Below, in pieces: positions 45,389 through 56,789 of a DNA stretch of 64,000 nucleotides. The DNA comes from Peromyscus leucopus (taxonomy: Eukaryota > Chordata > Mammalia > Rodentia > Cricetidae): NCBI RefSeq assembly GCF_004664715.2, contig NC_051070.1:75252231-75316230 (forward strand). The letters are read 5' to 3'. A program made the translations under genes and the position numbers. Numbering within the stretch: the stretch's first letter is position 1; every line of letters begins with the position of its first letter. The notes beneath the pieces are model-generated. The model saw nothing but the letters and a program-made list of their open reading frames with translations, made no database searches and was not told the DNA's origin.

Positions 45389-45673
45389 AACCCTCTGTAT
45401 CTGCAGCTTCCACACGCACGGATTCACCCACCACAGACTGAAAATTAGCGGGAAAAACCATCGCTACTGAGGCTCTACACACCTCTCTGGGTAAACAATG
45501 TGGCATAATGAGTTGCACAGCATCCTCATGGCATTAGGTAGGGTGGGTCACCTGTTGGTGGCTTCAAGTACAGGGGAGGCTGTCCACTAGTCAGCTACAT
45601 GCAATGCTACCCTATTCTGTTTGGGACCTGGAGGGGTCTTAGAACCAGCATCCTGTGATCCTGAGGAGTGACT
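45389..45673 (+). mobile_element. Tigger-type DNA transposon fossil (tentative)
   Basis: Starts 'cagtcaaccctctgtatctgcagcttccacac' and ends 'ttagaaccagcatcctgtgatcctgaggagtgact'. The ends are imperfect inverted repeats of the TcMar-Tigger type. Non-autonomous and strongly decayed. Confidence 0.55.
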
Positions 45674-45679
45674 ATACAT

Positions 45680-46055
45680 ACTCATTTGTGTCTGTTGCTA
45701 TGACGGAAGACCAGACAGGAGCAACTTAGAGAAGACAGTTTTTGGCGGGGTGGGACAGGTTGGTGGCTTACAGTTCTAGAGGAATAGATTCCATCTTGAT
45801 GGGGAAGGCAGGATGGCCGGAGCATGAGGCCAGTTTGTCGACTTGCACCAGCAGTCAAGAATCAGAAAGAACAGCAAGTATGGCCAAGCTACACAGTCTC
45901 AAAGCCCAGTCACAGTGATCTACTTCTTCCAGGAAGGTTCCACATCCTACAGGTTCCAGAACCTTCCCAAACAGCACCATTATCTGGGGACCAAGCATTC
46001 AAATACATGAGCCTATGGGGGACATTTCCTATTGGAAACCGGAACACGTTGTTTT
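45680..46055. repeat. Rodent interspersed repeat (MaLR/RMER-like), unnamed
   Basis: 'gtgtctgttgctatgacggaagacc', 'ggaggcagga/ggaaggcagg' and 'ccaagcattcaaatacatgagcctatggggg' are phrases I associate with a common murine interspersed repeat. I cannot assign class or strand reliably. Confidence 0.45.
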
Positions 46056-46720
46056 CTGTTCGTGTAGATCAGCCAGCAATCCCGTGTGGTGAGGGAACTT
46101 GAGCACACAAGAGCAAGGTTAAACTTTCAGTCTGATTAGTGACAAGCAAGTAAAAATGTGAAGGTTCTTGTAAACATTCTCAGAACGAGGCATTAAGACA
46201 GAGCTCTGAGTTTTTGAACATTATAGAATGTTTAAAATACAGCCTTTACATGTTAAGCACCATATAATTACAACTAGATATGGAACTTCATAGTCACTTG
46301 ATAACCTCAATGAAGGTGTGTGAAAAATTTAGAGAAAATGACACCCAGGATGTCCCAACCTTACATGGTCCTAGAAATACTCTGGGGTCTTGTTAATGTT
46401 GAGATTCTGGGTAAATATTCCCCATGATGTAGTAAGGACCTTCGGATAAACTATCATCCATAAAAGCAAAGTACTGACAAAAATCGTTAAAATAACCTTT
46501 TCAGAACTCTGGTGATTAACCAAATATGTGCAGCTACCTGCAAAACACCGATTCAAGGAGCTCAAGAGAGCTGGATAGCTCCAGCAAACTGCACCATTTT
46601 ATCTTGCCTCTTCCTATCCCCTTCTCCAGAGAGCTACAGCAGCCTTGAAAATGAACACACAACAATCGTAGCTGTGAAAACAAGCAGACAGTGGAGAGGG
46701 TAGAACGGCTTCAGCTAAAG
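46056..46720. other. Unassigned AT-rich DNA
   Basis: Nothing recognised. Confidence 0.35.
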
Positions 46721-46726
46721 CCTAAA

Positions 46727-47148
46727 TGACGGGAGCCATGAGCCTAAGTGACCCTTGACACACATGCTGCCGTATTTGGGCTTCTCTCCTCTTTTCTTAG
46801 ATCTAGGCCTTGCTTATGTCTCCATAGCACCAGAACCTCTTCTCACAGATACCAGAACCTCTTCTCAGAAATCAGGTGACTGAGCTGCAGTTAGGCAATT
46901 GGGCAGTTAGGCAAGAGTAGATAGATAACCCTCCGGAGCAACATTCCTTGCTGGCTGAACAACCAATGATTAAAGTCCCCTCCCTGCTTGTACCCCTTTT
47001 GCCCCCGTCTATATATGCCTAAAGAGGAAAACAAAATGTTGGCGCTTGATCAGACATCCTGTCTTGCTCTCATTCTTTGTGTCTCTTGTCCCTCTTATTT
47101 GCTGACCCTCCCTTCAGGTCCCCGTTGAGGACCCCGCTGGCCGGGACA
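46727..47148 (+). mobile_element. Solo ERV2/ERVK-type LTR
   Basis: 422 bp, TGACGGGAGCC to GGCCGGGACA, with perfect 6-bp duplications CCTAAA at 46721-46726 and 47149-47154. TATA-like CTATATATG lies at about 47010. The end region ('tcttgctctcattctttgtgtctcttgtccctc') is typical of murine ERVK LTRs. Confidence 0.8.
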
Positions 47149-48190
47149 CCTAAAGACATACTTTCTAGTCAAAGATTAACAGTCTAAAATGAAGGGAAGA
47201 TAGACTATTCGAACAGTAACCTAAACACACTGAAGTGCTTGTAAGACAGACTTGAAGGAAGCTACTGAAGATAAAGGGCATGTTCTTATGCTAAGGTGGC
47301 CAGTCCATGAGGGCGACATAGCAATTCTAAACACACAGGACTGACCCTGTCAACAGAGGTTCAAAATACATGAGAGAAAATTTGATAGCTAAGGAAGAAG
47401 TTGGTTATTCAACTATAATAGTCTGAAATTGTAATAACCCACACCCAATAATGGAGAAACAAAAATCCAACATGGAAATTAAAGATTCCAACACTACAAA
47501 AAACTAAACCCTAAGACATCTATAGGATACTCCACAAAAGGACAAAAACCCCACACATTGCTTTTAACTGCACATAGAATACATGTTAGGCTGTAAAAGA
47601 AGTTTAAATAAAATCAGAAGGATTAATATCATGCAATGACTTTCTATGCATAGTGGAATAAATTATATATCAATAATAGAAGGATATTTTGGGAATTCAC
47701 AAGTGGGAAATTAATGGCCTACTCCTAAAGAGTCAATGGATTAAAAAATAAAACAGAAGGTAAATGCTGTAATACCCTGTGATGAATTAAAGGTGAACAC
47801 AGCATGCCAAATGTATGGGATGCTGCTTGGCTTCATCCATTCAGGTGGTTATAAAAATGCCATAAGCTGAGTGGCTTTTTAACAACAGAAACTAATTTCT
47901 CGTTGTTCTGAATGCTTGAAACTCATGATATGGCACTGGCAGATTCAGGGTCTGGTGGGAGCCTACTTTCTGTTTCAAAGACAACACAACTTCTTGTCTT
48001 GTCTTTAGATGTGTGTGAGGTGATGAACTGGCTTTCTGATAGCTGCATGTGTGCATGCACACACATGCCACCAGATGTGTGAAGGTCAAAGGTCAACCTC
48101 TGGGGTCACTCCCCACCTTCCACCTCAATTGAGGTAACATCTCTGTTTTGCTGCTTTGCTGTGACCACCAGGATAACGGATCTGCAAGTT

Positions 48191-48454
48191 CCTTCCTTCC
48201 TTTCTTCCTTCCTTCCTTCCTTCCTTCCTTCCTTCCTTCCTTCCTTCCTCCCTCCCTCCCTCTCTTCCTTCCTTCCTTCCTTTCTTCCTTCCTTTCTTCC
48301 TTCCTTCCTTTTTTGGTTTTTCAGGACAGGGTTTCTCTGTGTAGCTTTGTAGTCTTTCCTGGAACTCGATGTGTAGACCAGGCTCGCTTTGAATTCATAG
48401 AGATCCTCCTGCCTCTGCCTCCCAATTAAAGGCACATTCCACCACTGCCCAGCT
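48191..48454 (-). repeat. B1 SINE with (TTCC)n-expanded tail
   Basis: Reverse B1 body (48311-48454) whose A-tail complement has become a (TTCC)n tract at 48191-48310. Target duplication ATCTGCAAGTT at 48180-48190 and 48455-48465, exact over 11 bp. Confidence 0.9.
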
Positions 48455-48636
48455 ATCTGCAAGTTTCTAAGGAGCCTCCTGTCCTTCCCTTCCATCCTGC
48501 TGGAGGAGCACTGAGCTTATGGACACACACTACTATGTCTGGCTTTACAGGGGCTCTGTGAACTTGAACTCAGGTTCTCATGCTTGGGTGAAAATGGTGT
48601 TACCCACTGAGCTGTACTGTTATAGATTCTTATATG

Positions 48637-48920
48637 TTGATACAAATGTAAACTATTTTTATACTCCTGTTTAAGATGATTTGTATATTGATACAAATAC
48701 ACAACTATAATTGTTATAATGTACATATATTTCTACTCTTATTTGAAACATTTTTATATTGATACAAATGTAAATTTATATCTGTCATACTTTATATATG
48801 TTCTACTTCTGTTTAGGATATTCGGTATATTGATATATATTTAAGATTATTGTCATATTGCATATTGCACTATATATTCCTATCTCTGTTATAAATATCT
48901 TGTGTATTGTCACAATTTTG
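48637..48920 (+). repeat. AT-rich tandem repeat, unit about 71 bp
   Basis: TTGATACAAAT-type markers recur at 48637, 48688, 48759 and 48830, with a weaker copy near 48908, each followed by a T-rich 'ctacttctgtttagga'-like segment. The array is at the 5' end of the ERV body. Confidence 0.65.
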
Positions 48921-49904
48921 AAGTCATCGTTCTTCACCATACATTTGCTTATAGACTGTTTACTTTATTTACATGAAGCCTTAGTCCTTAGGTTATTTTG
49001 GTAGATAAGATTTATAGATTTATAGTAGCCTATGCCTGTCATCTCTATAGTTACATTAGTTAGGTTATCCAGATTTACAGATACATAGGTCAGATGGGCA
49101 GGTAATCTTCAAACACTTCATAGACCTAGAGAATATGGCATTTAAATAACTTAGAATTCTGTTGACGTGAGACACAATTGCTCCTGGCTGCACCAATTGA
49201 TCCCGAGAGAATGTTGGGCTCCTAAGACATTTCCATTTGGAAGTTTGTCTTTTTGGCACAAAATGGCCTACTGGGCAAAGAACTGCCCTTGCCTTGATGG
49301 CTGACAGTACAAATGCAATGCTGTCCTTTCTGGACAAGCGGGACACAAGGAAAGCGACCACTGTACTCTGCCAAGACAGGGTAAGATGGTCTTTCAGAAA
49401 TCCTGCTTCTGAAAATGGTCTGTCAGATACTCTAGGCCTGTAGCCAATTTGAATGCACCAACAATGCTGAGAAACATTAGGTGACTGTCCAGGCTGCCAG
49501 CTGTCTTGGTCTACTCTTGCAAGATTCCCGAAAGTTGCTTGCATCCATCTACCATTTCTCAGGTACCATTATGTTCCTTCTCAGGTCTTTGATGGGATTG
49601 AAGACTAGCAGTTATAGTTACAACTTAGTATATATAATATCTTAGATAGGACATATTAAGTATTAGATTCAGGTTCTTTAGGATAGGACACCTTTGAATG
49701 ATCTTTATAACATGCCATTTACCTATGCTCTATACTTCTCTGGATTTTAGTATGTTTCTTGCTTGATATTGTTTGCATTGGTTGTAGTTCCATCTTATCT
49801 AGGTCATTATCCCTCATTATTTCTGGACAATATTTGATAACCATTCCTTTGTATATAGTCTTGTATTAGTTTAGAACCTTCTTATTTAGACAAAAAGGGG
49901 GAGA

Positions 49905-50228
49905 TGTAGTGGGTAGCCATTCCAGCTTGGATCTGGAAGTTCCAACCCCCATTGAGACTCTGGCAACTGTCACACCTACGAGGCAGGGCGAGGGGAGGCG
50001 CCTGGGGTCCCGAGAGCTGGATGAGCCAGCGCTCTCTCTGTGCGCTCTCTCAGTGCCGGGACGCGGAACGGTGAAAGGTGGACTGTGCAGAGTTCCAGAG
50101 AACACCGCTGGATTGCAATACACCTTCCCCAGACCCTGCGACCTACCCATTACTTAATTTGTGAGTTACGCCATTAAATAAATATCCTTTTAACTACGTG
50201 GAGTGGCCAAAATAATTTCACCAATACA
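49905..50228 (+). repeat. LTR (type unlike the 4.9-8.3 kb provirus)
   Basis: TGTAGTGGGTAGCC to CCAATACA, 324 bp, GC-rich in the middle and with AATAAATATCC near 50178. It sits directly after the polypurine tract. Apart from the TGTnGTGGG start it does not resemble the LTRs at 4884-5239 or 7980-8336, although the internal regions are related. Confidence 0.7.
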
Positions 50229-52039
50229 TCTCCCTAGCTCTGAGATCTCTTTTATAAGGGACTAATTCCAATCCTGAGGGTTGTGTCTTCATAATGTACT
50301 CACCTCCCAAAGGACTTACGTACTAAAATGATCATGTGGGGACTTAAGATTTCATCATATGAATCTGAGGAAGACTCAAACACTAAGATAACAACACTGC
50401 TTAGGCAGTTCTAGACAAAAGTTACTGCTGCAAATATCCATATTACAAAAGAAAGCCTCAAACAAACAACCTAGTCATTCACTTTGAAAAATGAAACAGA
50501 AAAGGAAAAGCAAGCTAGGCTTGTAGTAAGCTAAAGGAAGGATTGGAGGAGAAATAAATGAAATAGAAGATGAGAAAAATAGGGAAAACTAGAAAATATA
50601 TTTGGGGAAAAAAATCAACGAAATTGACAAAATTTAAGCTAGATTGACCAAAGACATAAAACTCAAATGATTAAAATCAAGAATAAAAGAGACATCAAAA
50701 ATCAAACTTATAACTGAAGAACTGTGTACCCAAAAATTACAGGACTTAGAAAAGATAGACAAGTTTATAGAAAACAAACCAGAACTGAATAAAGAAGAAA
50801 TTGAATACCATATCAATTTTTCAAAAGTTTCCTACAAATAAAAAAATTTTAAAAACCCAATCCGTGATTAAATCATTGGCAATTTTCATCAAATGTTTAA
50901 GGAATAACTGATACCAATCATTTACAGATTCTTTAAAACAATAGAAGATAAAGGAATACTTTACAAGCCATTCTATAAGGCCAGTATTACTTCATACCAC
51001 AATTAGACAAAGACATAACAAAGACAGACTACTGATTATGAAAATATAAATGCAGAAATCCTCATCAAAACACTAACAAAATAATCCAGTAATATAAAAT
51101 ATACTATGCTATGTTTAAGTGAGGTTTACTTAAGGAATGCAAGGTTGGTTTAACAATTGACAACAAATAAATATAGTATATCAGGACCAACAGTCTCTCA
51201 TGACAAAACCCTTAACAAACTTGCAATAGAAGGCAGCTTCCTCAACAAAAAACATCTATGAAAAAAGTCCATCTAGTTATATAATTCATGGTGAAAGAGT
51301 GAACACTGTCCCTCTGGCATTAGGAACAAGCCCAAACGGTATCGTTTTGCTGCTTCTATCCAATACTGTGTGGCAATGTCAGCTGAGGCAATCATGCAGT
51401 AAAAAGGAGTAAGAGTCAGGTTAGAGAGGAAGGAACAAAGCTTTTACAGATGTTAGATATAAGAAATCTTAAGGACTCTTCTAAAAACCACTAGAACCAA
51501 GAAATGAGCTCTACCAGGTTGAAAGATAGATTGATAACATATAAGACTCAGTATTTCCATAGACTTGCAATGAACATTCTGAAAGTGAGAGCAACAATTT
51601 CATTATGATAGCATAAAAAATATTTAGGAAGACACTTAACAAGTACAAAATTTATGCTATAAACTATACCAAGTATAAAATACATTTAAAGTTTAACAGG
51701 AAATGTCCCGTGTTCATAGAACGGATGGTAACATTGTTTAGATGATAGCATTGCCTAGCATGATCCATGTTTCAATATAGTTATCACAATCCTAGCTGAA
51801 TATGCATAGAATTTAAAAAGTCAGATTATAAAATGCATGTGAAATTGTAAGGGATCCAGAATAGTCCCAATAACCTTGGTAAAGAAAGCAAAAAGTGGGA
51901 GGCATCAAATACCTTTAATTTGAAACCTACACAAATGCCCAGTAACTAAGACATTTTAACAAATAAGACATACATATGGCCTATAAAGAAATGAAAATAC
52001 CACTAACATCTTTAGTCATAAAAGGCATGTAATCCATGC

Positions 52040-52441
52040 TGGCTAGTTTTTAGGTCATCCTGTACATGCCAGAGTTATCTGAGAGGAAGAAACTTCAACT
52101 GAGAAAATGCATCCTAAGATCAGGTTGTAAGCAAGCCTATAGACCATTTTGTTAATCAGTGACTAATGCTGAAGGGCCCAGCCCATTGTGGGTGAGGCCA
52201 TCCCTGGGCTGACGATCCCGAGTTCTATGACAAAACAGGCTGAGAAAGCTATGAAGAGCAAGCCAGTAAGCAGCACCCCACCATGGCCTCTACATCAGCT
52301 CCTGCCTCCAAGTTCTTGTTTTGTCTGAGTTCCTTCAATGACGAAGAGTGATGAGGATGTGTAAGTAAAATAAACCCTTTCCTTCTCAACTTGCTTTTGG
52401 TCATGGCGTTCCATCACAGCAATAGAAACCCTAACCAAAAC
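52040..52441 (+). mobile_element. ORR1 MaLR LTR
   Basis: Forward ORR1 start 'atgctggctagtttttagg', middle 'gaagggcccagcccattgtgggtgaggcc', end 'cttttggtcatggcgttccatcacagcaatagaaaccctaaccaaaac'. Inserted into the ancient L1M. Confidence 0.9.
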
Positions 52442-53090
52442 ACAATCAAATCCACAAAGATGTGCCATTTCCGATAAGATGGCTATCCCCAAGACAGATG
52501 ATAACAAGTGTCTGTAAGGATGTAGAGGGATGGGGGATTTAAAAGGATGCCAAGTACTTTGCAAAACAGTTCGCCATTTCCTTAGCATTAAAGCTAGAGT
52601 TTCCATATGTCCTCACAACTCTTCTCTTAGTTACATTTATACATTTATATATGTAAATATGAACATAAATACTCAAGAGAAATGAAAACATGTGCTCATC
52701 GCAGCATTCATTATTCATAAGAGCCAAATGTTTGAAACAATTTAAGTGTCTAGGCTAGCAACTTATTAGTGAATAAATTAAAAATGTATATCCTTACAAT
52801 ATGATATTACTCAGCTGTAAAAACAAATGACAGATGACTAATGCTATAGTGTAAATAGGCTGTGAGGACATTATGCTGGAACAGTGAAGCCAGTTACAAA
52901 GGCCCATATTTTGTAAGATTCCGTTAGACATGAAATGATCAGACCAAGGGGATCTGTAATGAAAGAAAGTGAGTTTTTAGTTGCCTAGGATTTAGGCAGG
53001 TTTGAAAGGAACTAGGGAGTAACCATGATGGCACAAGGTAATACAAATGTTCTAAAAATGATTGCATTATTGGCCATACAGTTGCAAATA

Positions 53091-54879
53091 AACAGTAAGC
53101 TGCTTGGGAGTGCATCTTTTTAAAGGATGATTTCTTTCTTAAATTAATTATAGAAAAAACTTTTATTTAAAATAAATTTCCCTAACTCCCTTGTAGGATG
53201 AGAGTAAAGAACATCGAGGTTGGACAGGGAGTTCCCAGCCAACAGCCACATTCCTAGCTCTAGGACTGAAAGGAAGAAGGCAAAATCTGTGTCTTATGGG
53301 CACCAGCTATCAGACTCCACACATACCCCATCGCCAACATGACCGACACAGCCTTCGTGGGTGCCATCAGGGCAGGATTCCCATAAAATATCTGTTCACA
53401 GGCCCGGGGCGATATTCTCGTAGCTGACCCATTCCAGCTGATTACCTATGTTTCTGAGATAAAATTTCTTTTTACTCAAAATGGAAAGGTCATAACCTAA
53501 CCTAGTGAGACATTCCCTTTAGGCCATAGCCACCATCCTGGCTTGAACAAGGAACATCTTTGGGGCTAATACTTCTTGGATAGAAAATTTGACTCTTGAG
53601 TGTCTGAGGGCTTAAACCAGATGTCCTGTGAGTAATGGATCAAGGTGCCCATTTTTAGCCATCTCATACTCCAAGCCTCCTGTGATCATAGAGTAACTCC
53701 TTTTGTATTCTTTACTGTCCCTTGGTACTTGTGAGAGTTCCCAGAATAGTAAATATGTCAAGGGTGCTTTCCATTGCATCAACCCTGAGGCCTGAGGGAC
53801 CTCATTCTGGGAGGCCCTGGAAACCTTTCTTTCTCCATGATGGATCCCATTGTCATCCATGCTGACTCCTGTTAAAGGAAATGTAATCACTGCCAAGTGA
53901 GCACTTACAGATTTGTTAATTCGCCTCCCACAGAACTGATGAAAATTCCATTGACAAAGGCAGTGCAGTGGTTCAGGAGGTATCCCTTGAGAGCCTCGGC
54001 TTACCCTTTCAACGATGCTATTCACGAAGTGTGTGAGAATAATCCCAGATACACACCAAAACAGGGAGCACATACTTACTCAGCGTGAGAGCACCGAGCT
54101 CCCCAGGTAGGCTTCTCTGCAGTCCAGGGAAATTTACTCCTTAGCAAGCTCAGAGAAGGTGCCCAGAGCAGGGCACAGAAGGTAAGGACAGTGCCCAGCT
54201 CACCACACACCCTATCCCTGCCCACTCTCTCTTTTCTTACTGGAGCAAAGCTGAAATGAAGCATCCTGCTGAGCAAGTTTTTCCCCCGAAATATTCACTA
54301 ATGTGGCCAGTAATTGGGATGCATTTGTCCCTGTTAAAACACAGTTTCTAGAAGCAGCTGACTTGAGACTAATGTAAGTGTGATATATAAAGGTTGTCGA
54401 CATTCTTCAGTCCAGACCATAATTAGACTCTCTGGAATAGGGCAGACAGAACTCAGACCAGTTCAATAAACCACATTGTGGTGCGCATTCTTTACAGCAA
54501 CAAGTCATGCCTGGGTGGGCGTTCTTCTCTACTCCCCAACTTCTTGATTTTACTTAGTAAACGCCAGGACTTCATTACTCTGGTGTTTATGGAGCACCAG
54601 AGGGCATATCCTTGTCTGACATTTCCCCTTCACTCAGGCTTCCCTTCGTGTTGGCTCTTTCCAACACACTCTGATATCTTGGAAACACATCAGAGCTGGC
54701 CTTACAACCTTCACAGTCTCATGCCTCCCAGCCTAGAAGGATCCCATGCTTAGCAGGATCAAATACTTGGTTTCATGGTCTGCTACCATTCTCCTGAGAG
54801 ACATGTTTAGTTTTAAACAAAAGGCTTTATATTTATTTTGGGGTTTCTGATGGCAACATGGACCCTTCTGACAAGTTGC
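53091..54879. other. Single-copy non-coding DNA
   Basis: No repeat recognised with confidence. A 153-codon minus frame (53612-54073) lies here. 54080-54480 is repeat-free and could be constrained. No clear exon. Confidence 0.4.
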
Positions 54880-54990
54880 TTAAACACTCTTAACTTGATT
54901 TTCTTTGCTTGTTAAATCTAGAAAGAACAATGCTTATCTCACAGAATGATTGCAAGAATTACATAAGGCACATATGTAATAATTACATGA
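54880..54990 (-). repeat. MIR SINE fragment
   Basis: 'cttgattttctttgcttgttaaatctagaaagaacaatgcttatctcacag...ttgcaagaattacataaggcaca' is the reverse of a MIR core. Confidence 0.6.
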
Positions 54991-55124
54991 TTACTTAAGC
55001 ACCCCTGGGCTGACACCATGGTGTCTAGCCAGGACAATGGTTGGCACTCAGTGTTTGCTGCCCTTGGCTCGGCATCCATTCTCATTGCTGATGTCCTTAT
55101 TCCTTGCATGGTGTAGTTCATAGT

Positions 55125-55290
55125 GTTTTACCGATGAAGGAACTGAGACAAGACTTATGAAATAATGTCTCCAAGGTCATGAAGCTCATAGTAGCCACAC
55201 TCCTTAATCCAAGGTCATGAAGCTCATAGTAGCCACACTCCTTAATCCAAGGTCATGAAGCTCATAGTAGACACACTCCTTAACCACTGT
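55125..55290 (+). repeat. MIR fragment containing a 38-bp triplication
   Basis: 'tgttttaccgatgaaggaactgagacaaga' plus 'ccaaggtcatgaagctcatagtag' match the MIR core. From 55171 the second phrase is repeated three times. Confidence 0.7.
55171..55284 (+). repeat. Tandem triplication, 38-bp unit
   Basis: Units 55171-55208, 55209-55246 and 55247-55284, opening CCAAGGTCATGAAGCTCATA and ending CACTCCTTAA(T/C). The first two are identical; the third differs at about two bases. Confidence 0.95.
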
Positions 55291-55499
55291 CAACTCCTTT
55301 ATAGAAGACAACTGAGGCTCATTACTATGAATCTCCTCAATATGCCCACCCTTCTAGGAGTCACTATGTGAGTTAAATGAGACACACAGAACTAAGACAT
55401 ACAGTTAATCAAGAAACCTGGATACTGCACAGGGCCATGTGATCAACTTCACCTGGCAGACTCATGCAGCAAAAGCTCATCACAGCTCTTTTCTCTGTT
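55291..55499. other. Short unassigned spacer
   Basis: Nothing recognised. Confidence 0.35.
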
Positions 55500-56110
55500 G
55501 TCCAGGTCTTTAAGTTTCTCCCTCATGTGAAGGCTCTCTGAGTCTTCTTTGGCTAGTTGTGTGTGTTGGACTGTTCAATTTTTGTTGTTGTTGTTGAGTT
55601 TTAAGAACTCTTTGTCTATTTTTCTATAACATAATCCTTCAACAATCTTTTAGCAATGCATCTTTAGAAAACATTTCCTCTGGCCTGTGTCTTGCCTTCT
55701 TATTCCCTGTCACTGTGCAGAAAGTCTAGTTGATCAGTGGTTTCTTTCATACAATGTGACTTTAGTTTTGTATATAAGAAGCCATCTCCATGTTAAAGGT
55801 CCACTAGGCTTTAATTTCTGTAAGCTTCTGTTTGAGGGTTTTGTGTAAGGTTTCTGACCTACTCTCCTGCTGTGTGTGAGCTCAGTGTTTAGATTCTTTC
55901 TTATGTAGCTATCCAGTTGTTACAACACTATTTCTTGAAACCGCTATTTTCTCTATTGTATTACTTTAGCTTCTTCACCAAGGATTAAATGTACAGGGTC
56001 TAAATACATGCTGATCCATTTCTGGGCTCTCTTCTGTCCTAGTTATCTATTTTTCTGTTTTCTCACCAATGTCACACTCTCTTGATTAGTGTTGCTTTAT
56101 AGTTTTTTTT
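55500..56110 (-). mobile_element. Ancient L1M fragment
   Basis: Reverse L1M landmarks in order: 'gagttttaagaactctttgtctatttt', 'ctctggcctgtgtcttgccttcttattcc', 'tatccagttgttacaacactatttcttgaaac', 'tccatttctgggctctcttctgtcctagttatctatttttctg', 'acactctcttgattagtgttgctttatagt'. Confidence 0.8.
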
Positions 56111-56125
56111 TTAAAAAAAGTAAGT

Positions 56126-56240
56126 TTGTTCTTTGTTGTTTTTAACGAAACAGGGTCTTTCTGTATAGCCCAGGTTGGCCTCAATCTTCTTGCCTCTTGA
56201 GTGATGGGAATACAGGTGTGTATCGGCACATCCAACCTAA
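56126..56240 (-). repeat. B1 SINE (diverged)
   Basis: 'cagggtctttctgtatagcccaggttggcctcaatcttcttgcc' and 'gatgggaatacaggtgtgtatcgg' are reverse B1. Confidence 0.7.
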
Positions 56241-56785
56241 AGATCACTGATTTTTATGAATGCAGTGTTCACCAACATGGTCCTCATAAGGATGCTGTAG
56301 GGAGCATGATTAGCAATAGAACAGGACCCGTGTCAGGAACGAAGGACTTCCCCGGGGCTCTGACTCCCTGAAGACATACAAGAGGGATTGCATGCCTCCT
56401 GATAGTGTCCTAGAGGAAGGACTCAGAGGACCTGAAGAGACATTCATTTGGGACAAAGGGTACACAGAATGTGATGACCCAGAGAGACTGCAGACACTGG
56501 GCTAGGACCAAAGGCCATATGGCACCATGTCAAAAGACCAGACAGCGCAGCAGCATCCCAGTGAATGCCAGCACTATCTTCTCAGTGCTAAAAAGCCCCA
56601 ACCTGTTTCACAATTGGGGTGTTCATGGAGAAAGGAAATAAAGGACCTAAACACACTAGAAAGACACAGGAAAATAAAGTTGTATTTTGGTATAGTTGAT
56701 AATTTGGGTTGAGTTATATTTTTGTTTGTTTGGCTTGTCTTATGTTTGAAACAGGATGGCATTATGTAGTTTAGGTTGGCTTTGA
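56241..56785. other. Unassigned non-coding DNA
   Basis: Nothing recognised apart from a short B1-like remnant near 56740-56790. Confidence 0.35.
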
Positions 56786-56789
56786 TTTA

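Larger units (their letters stand above)
48622..50228 (+). mobile_element. ERV2-type element, 3' half plus 3' LTR
   Basis: An internal region (48622-49904) ending in a polypurine tract (AAAAAGGGGGAGA, 49892-49904), followed by an LTR. A stretch around 49270-49440 is clearly homologous, in reverse, to about 5800-5970 of the minus-strand provirus. No 5' LTR is seen: the element starts at TGTTATAG directly after the SINE fragment. No gag/pol/env frame survives (159-codon minus frame 49065-49544 is antisense). Confidence 0.7.
48010..50247 (-). repeat. B3/B4-type SINE split by a B1 and an ERV
   Basis: Reverse SINE pieces at about 48010-48180, 48466-48621 and 50229-50247. Near 48610 'ttacccactgagctgta' is cut by the ERV, and 'catctccctagctctgaga' resumes after 50228. 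Confidence 0.65.
47827..50395 (-). mobile_element. MLT1-type MaLR LTR, host of nested insertions
   Basis: The left part (47827-about 48000) reads 'ataaaaatgccataagctgagtggctttttaacaacagaaactaatttctc'. The right part (about 50248-50395) reads 'tcttttataagggactaattcc... acctcccaaagg... cttaagatttcatcatatg'. Together they form one reverse MLT1 split by the SINE, B1 and ERV described below. Confidence 0.65.
47155..53090 (+). mobile_element. Ancient L1M element, interrupted several times
   Basis: Decayed L1 ORF2 and 3' end in forward order. The endonuclease/RT part lies at about 47260-47826. It resumes after the MLT1-led insertion at about 50400 with 'attacaaaagaaagcctcaaacaaacaacctag', runs through RT-region relics to about 52030, is broken by ORR1 (52040-52441), and ends with the L1M landmark 'agatgatattactcagctgtaaaaacaaatga' and a 3' tail region to about 53090. 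No long frame survives, so it is ancient. Confidence 0.7.

Noticed and set aside
48637..48920. CRISPR-like array
   Set aside because: Spacing is irregular, units diverge, and the context is a eukaryotic retroelement. There are no identical repeats with unique spacers.
49905..50228. Perfect target-site duplication for the ERV at 48622-50228
   Set aside because: The left flank ends GTAC and the right flank begins around ATAC; I could not find a convincing 6-bp match, so none is claimed.
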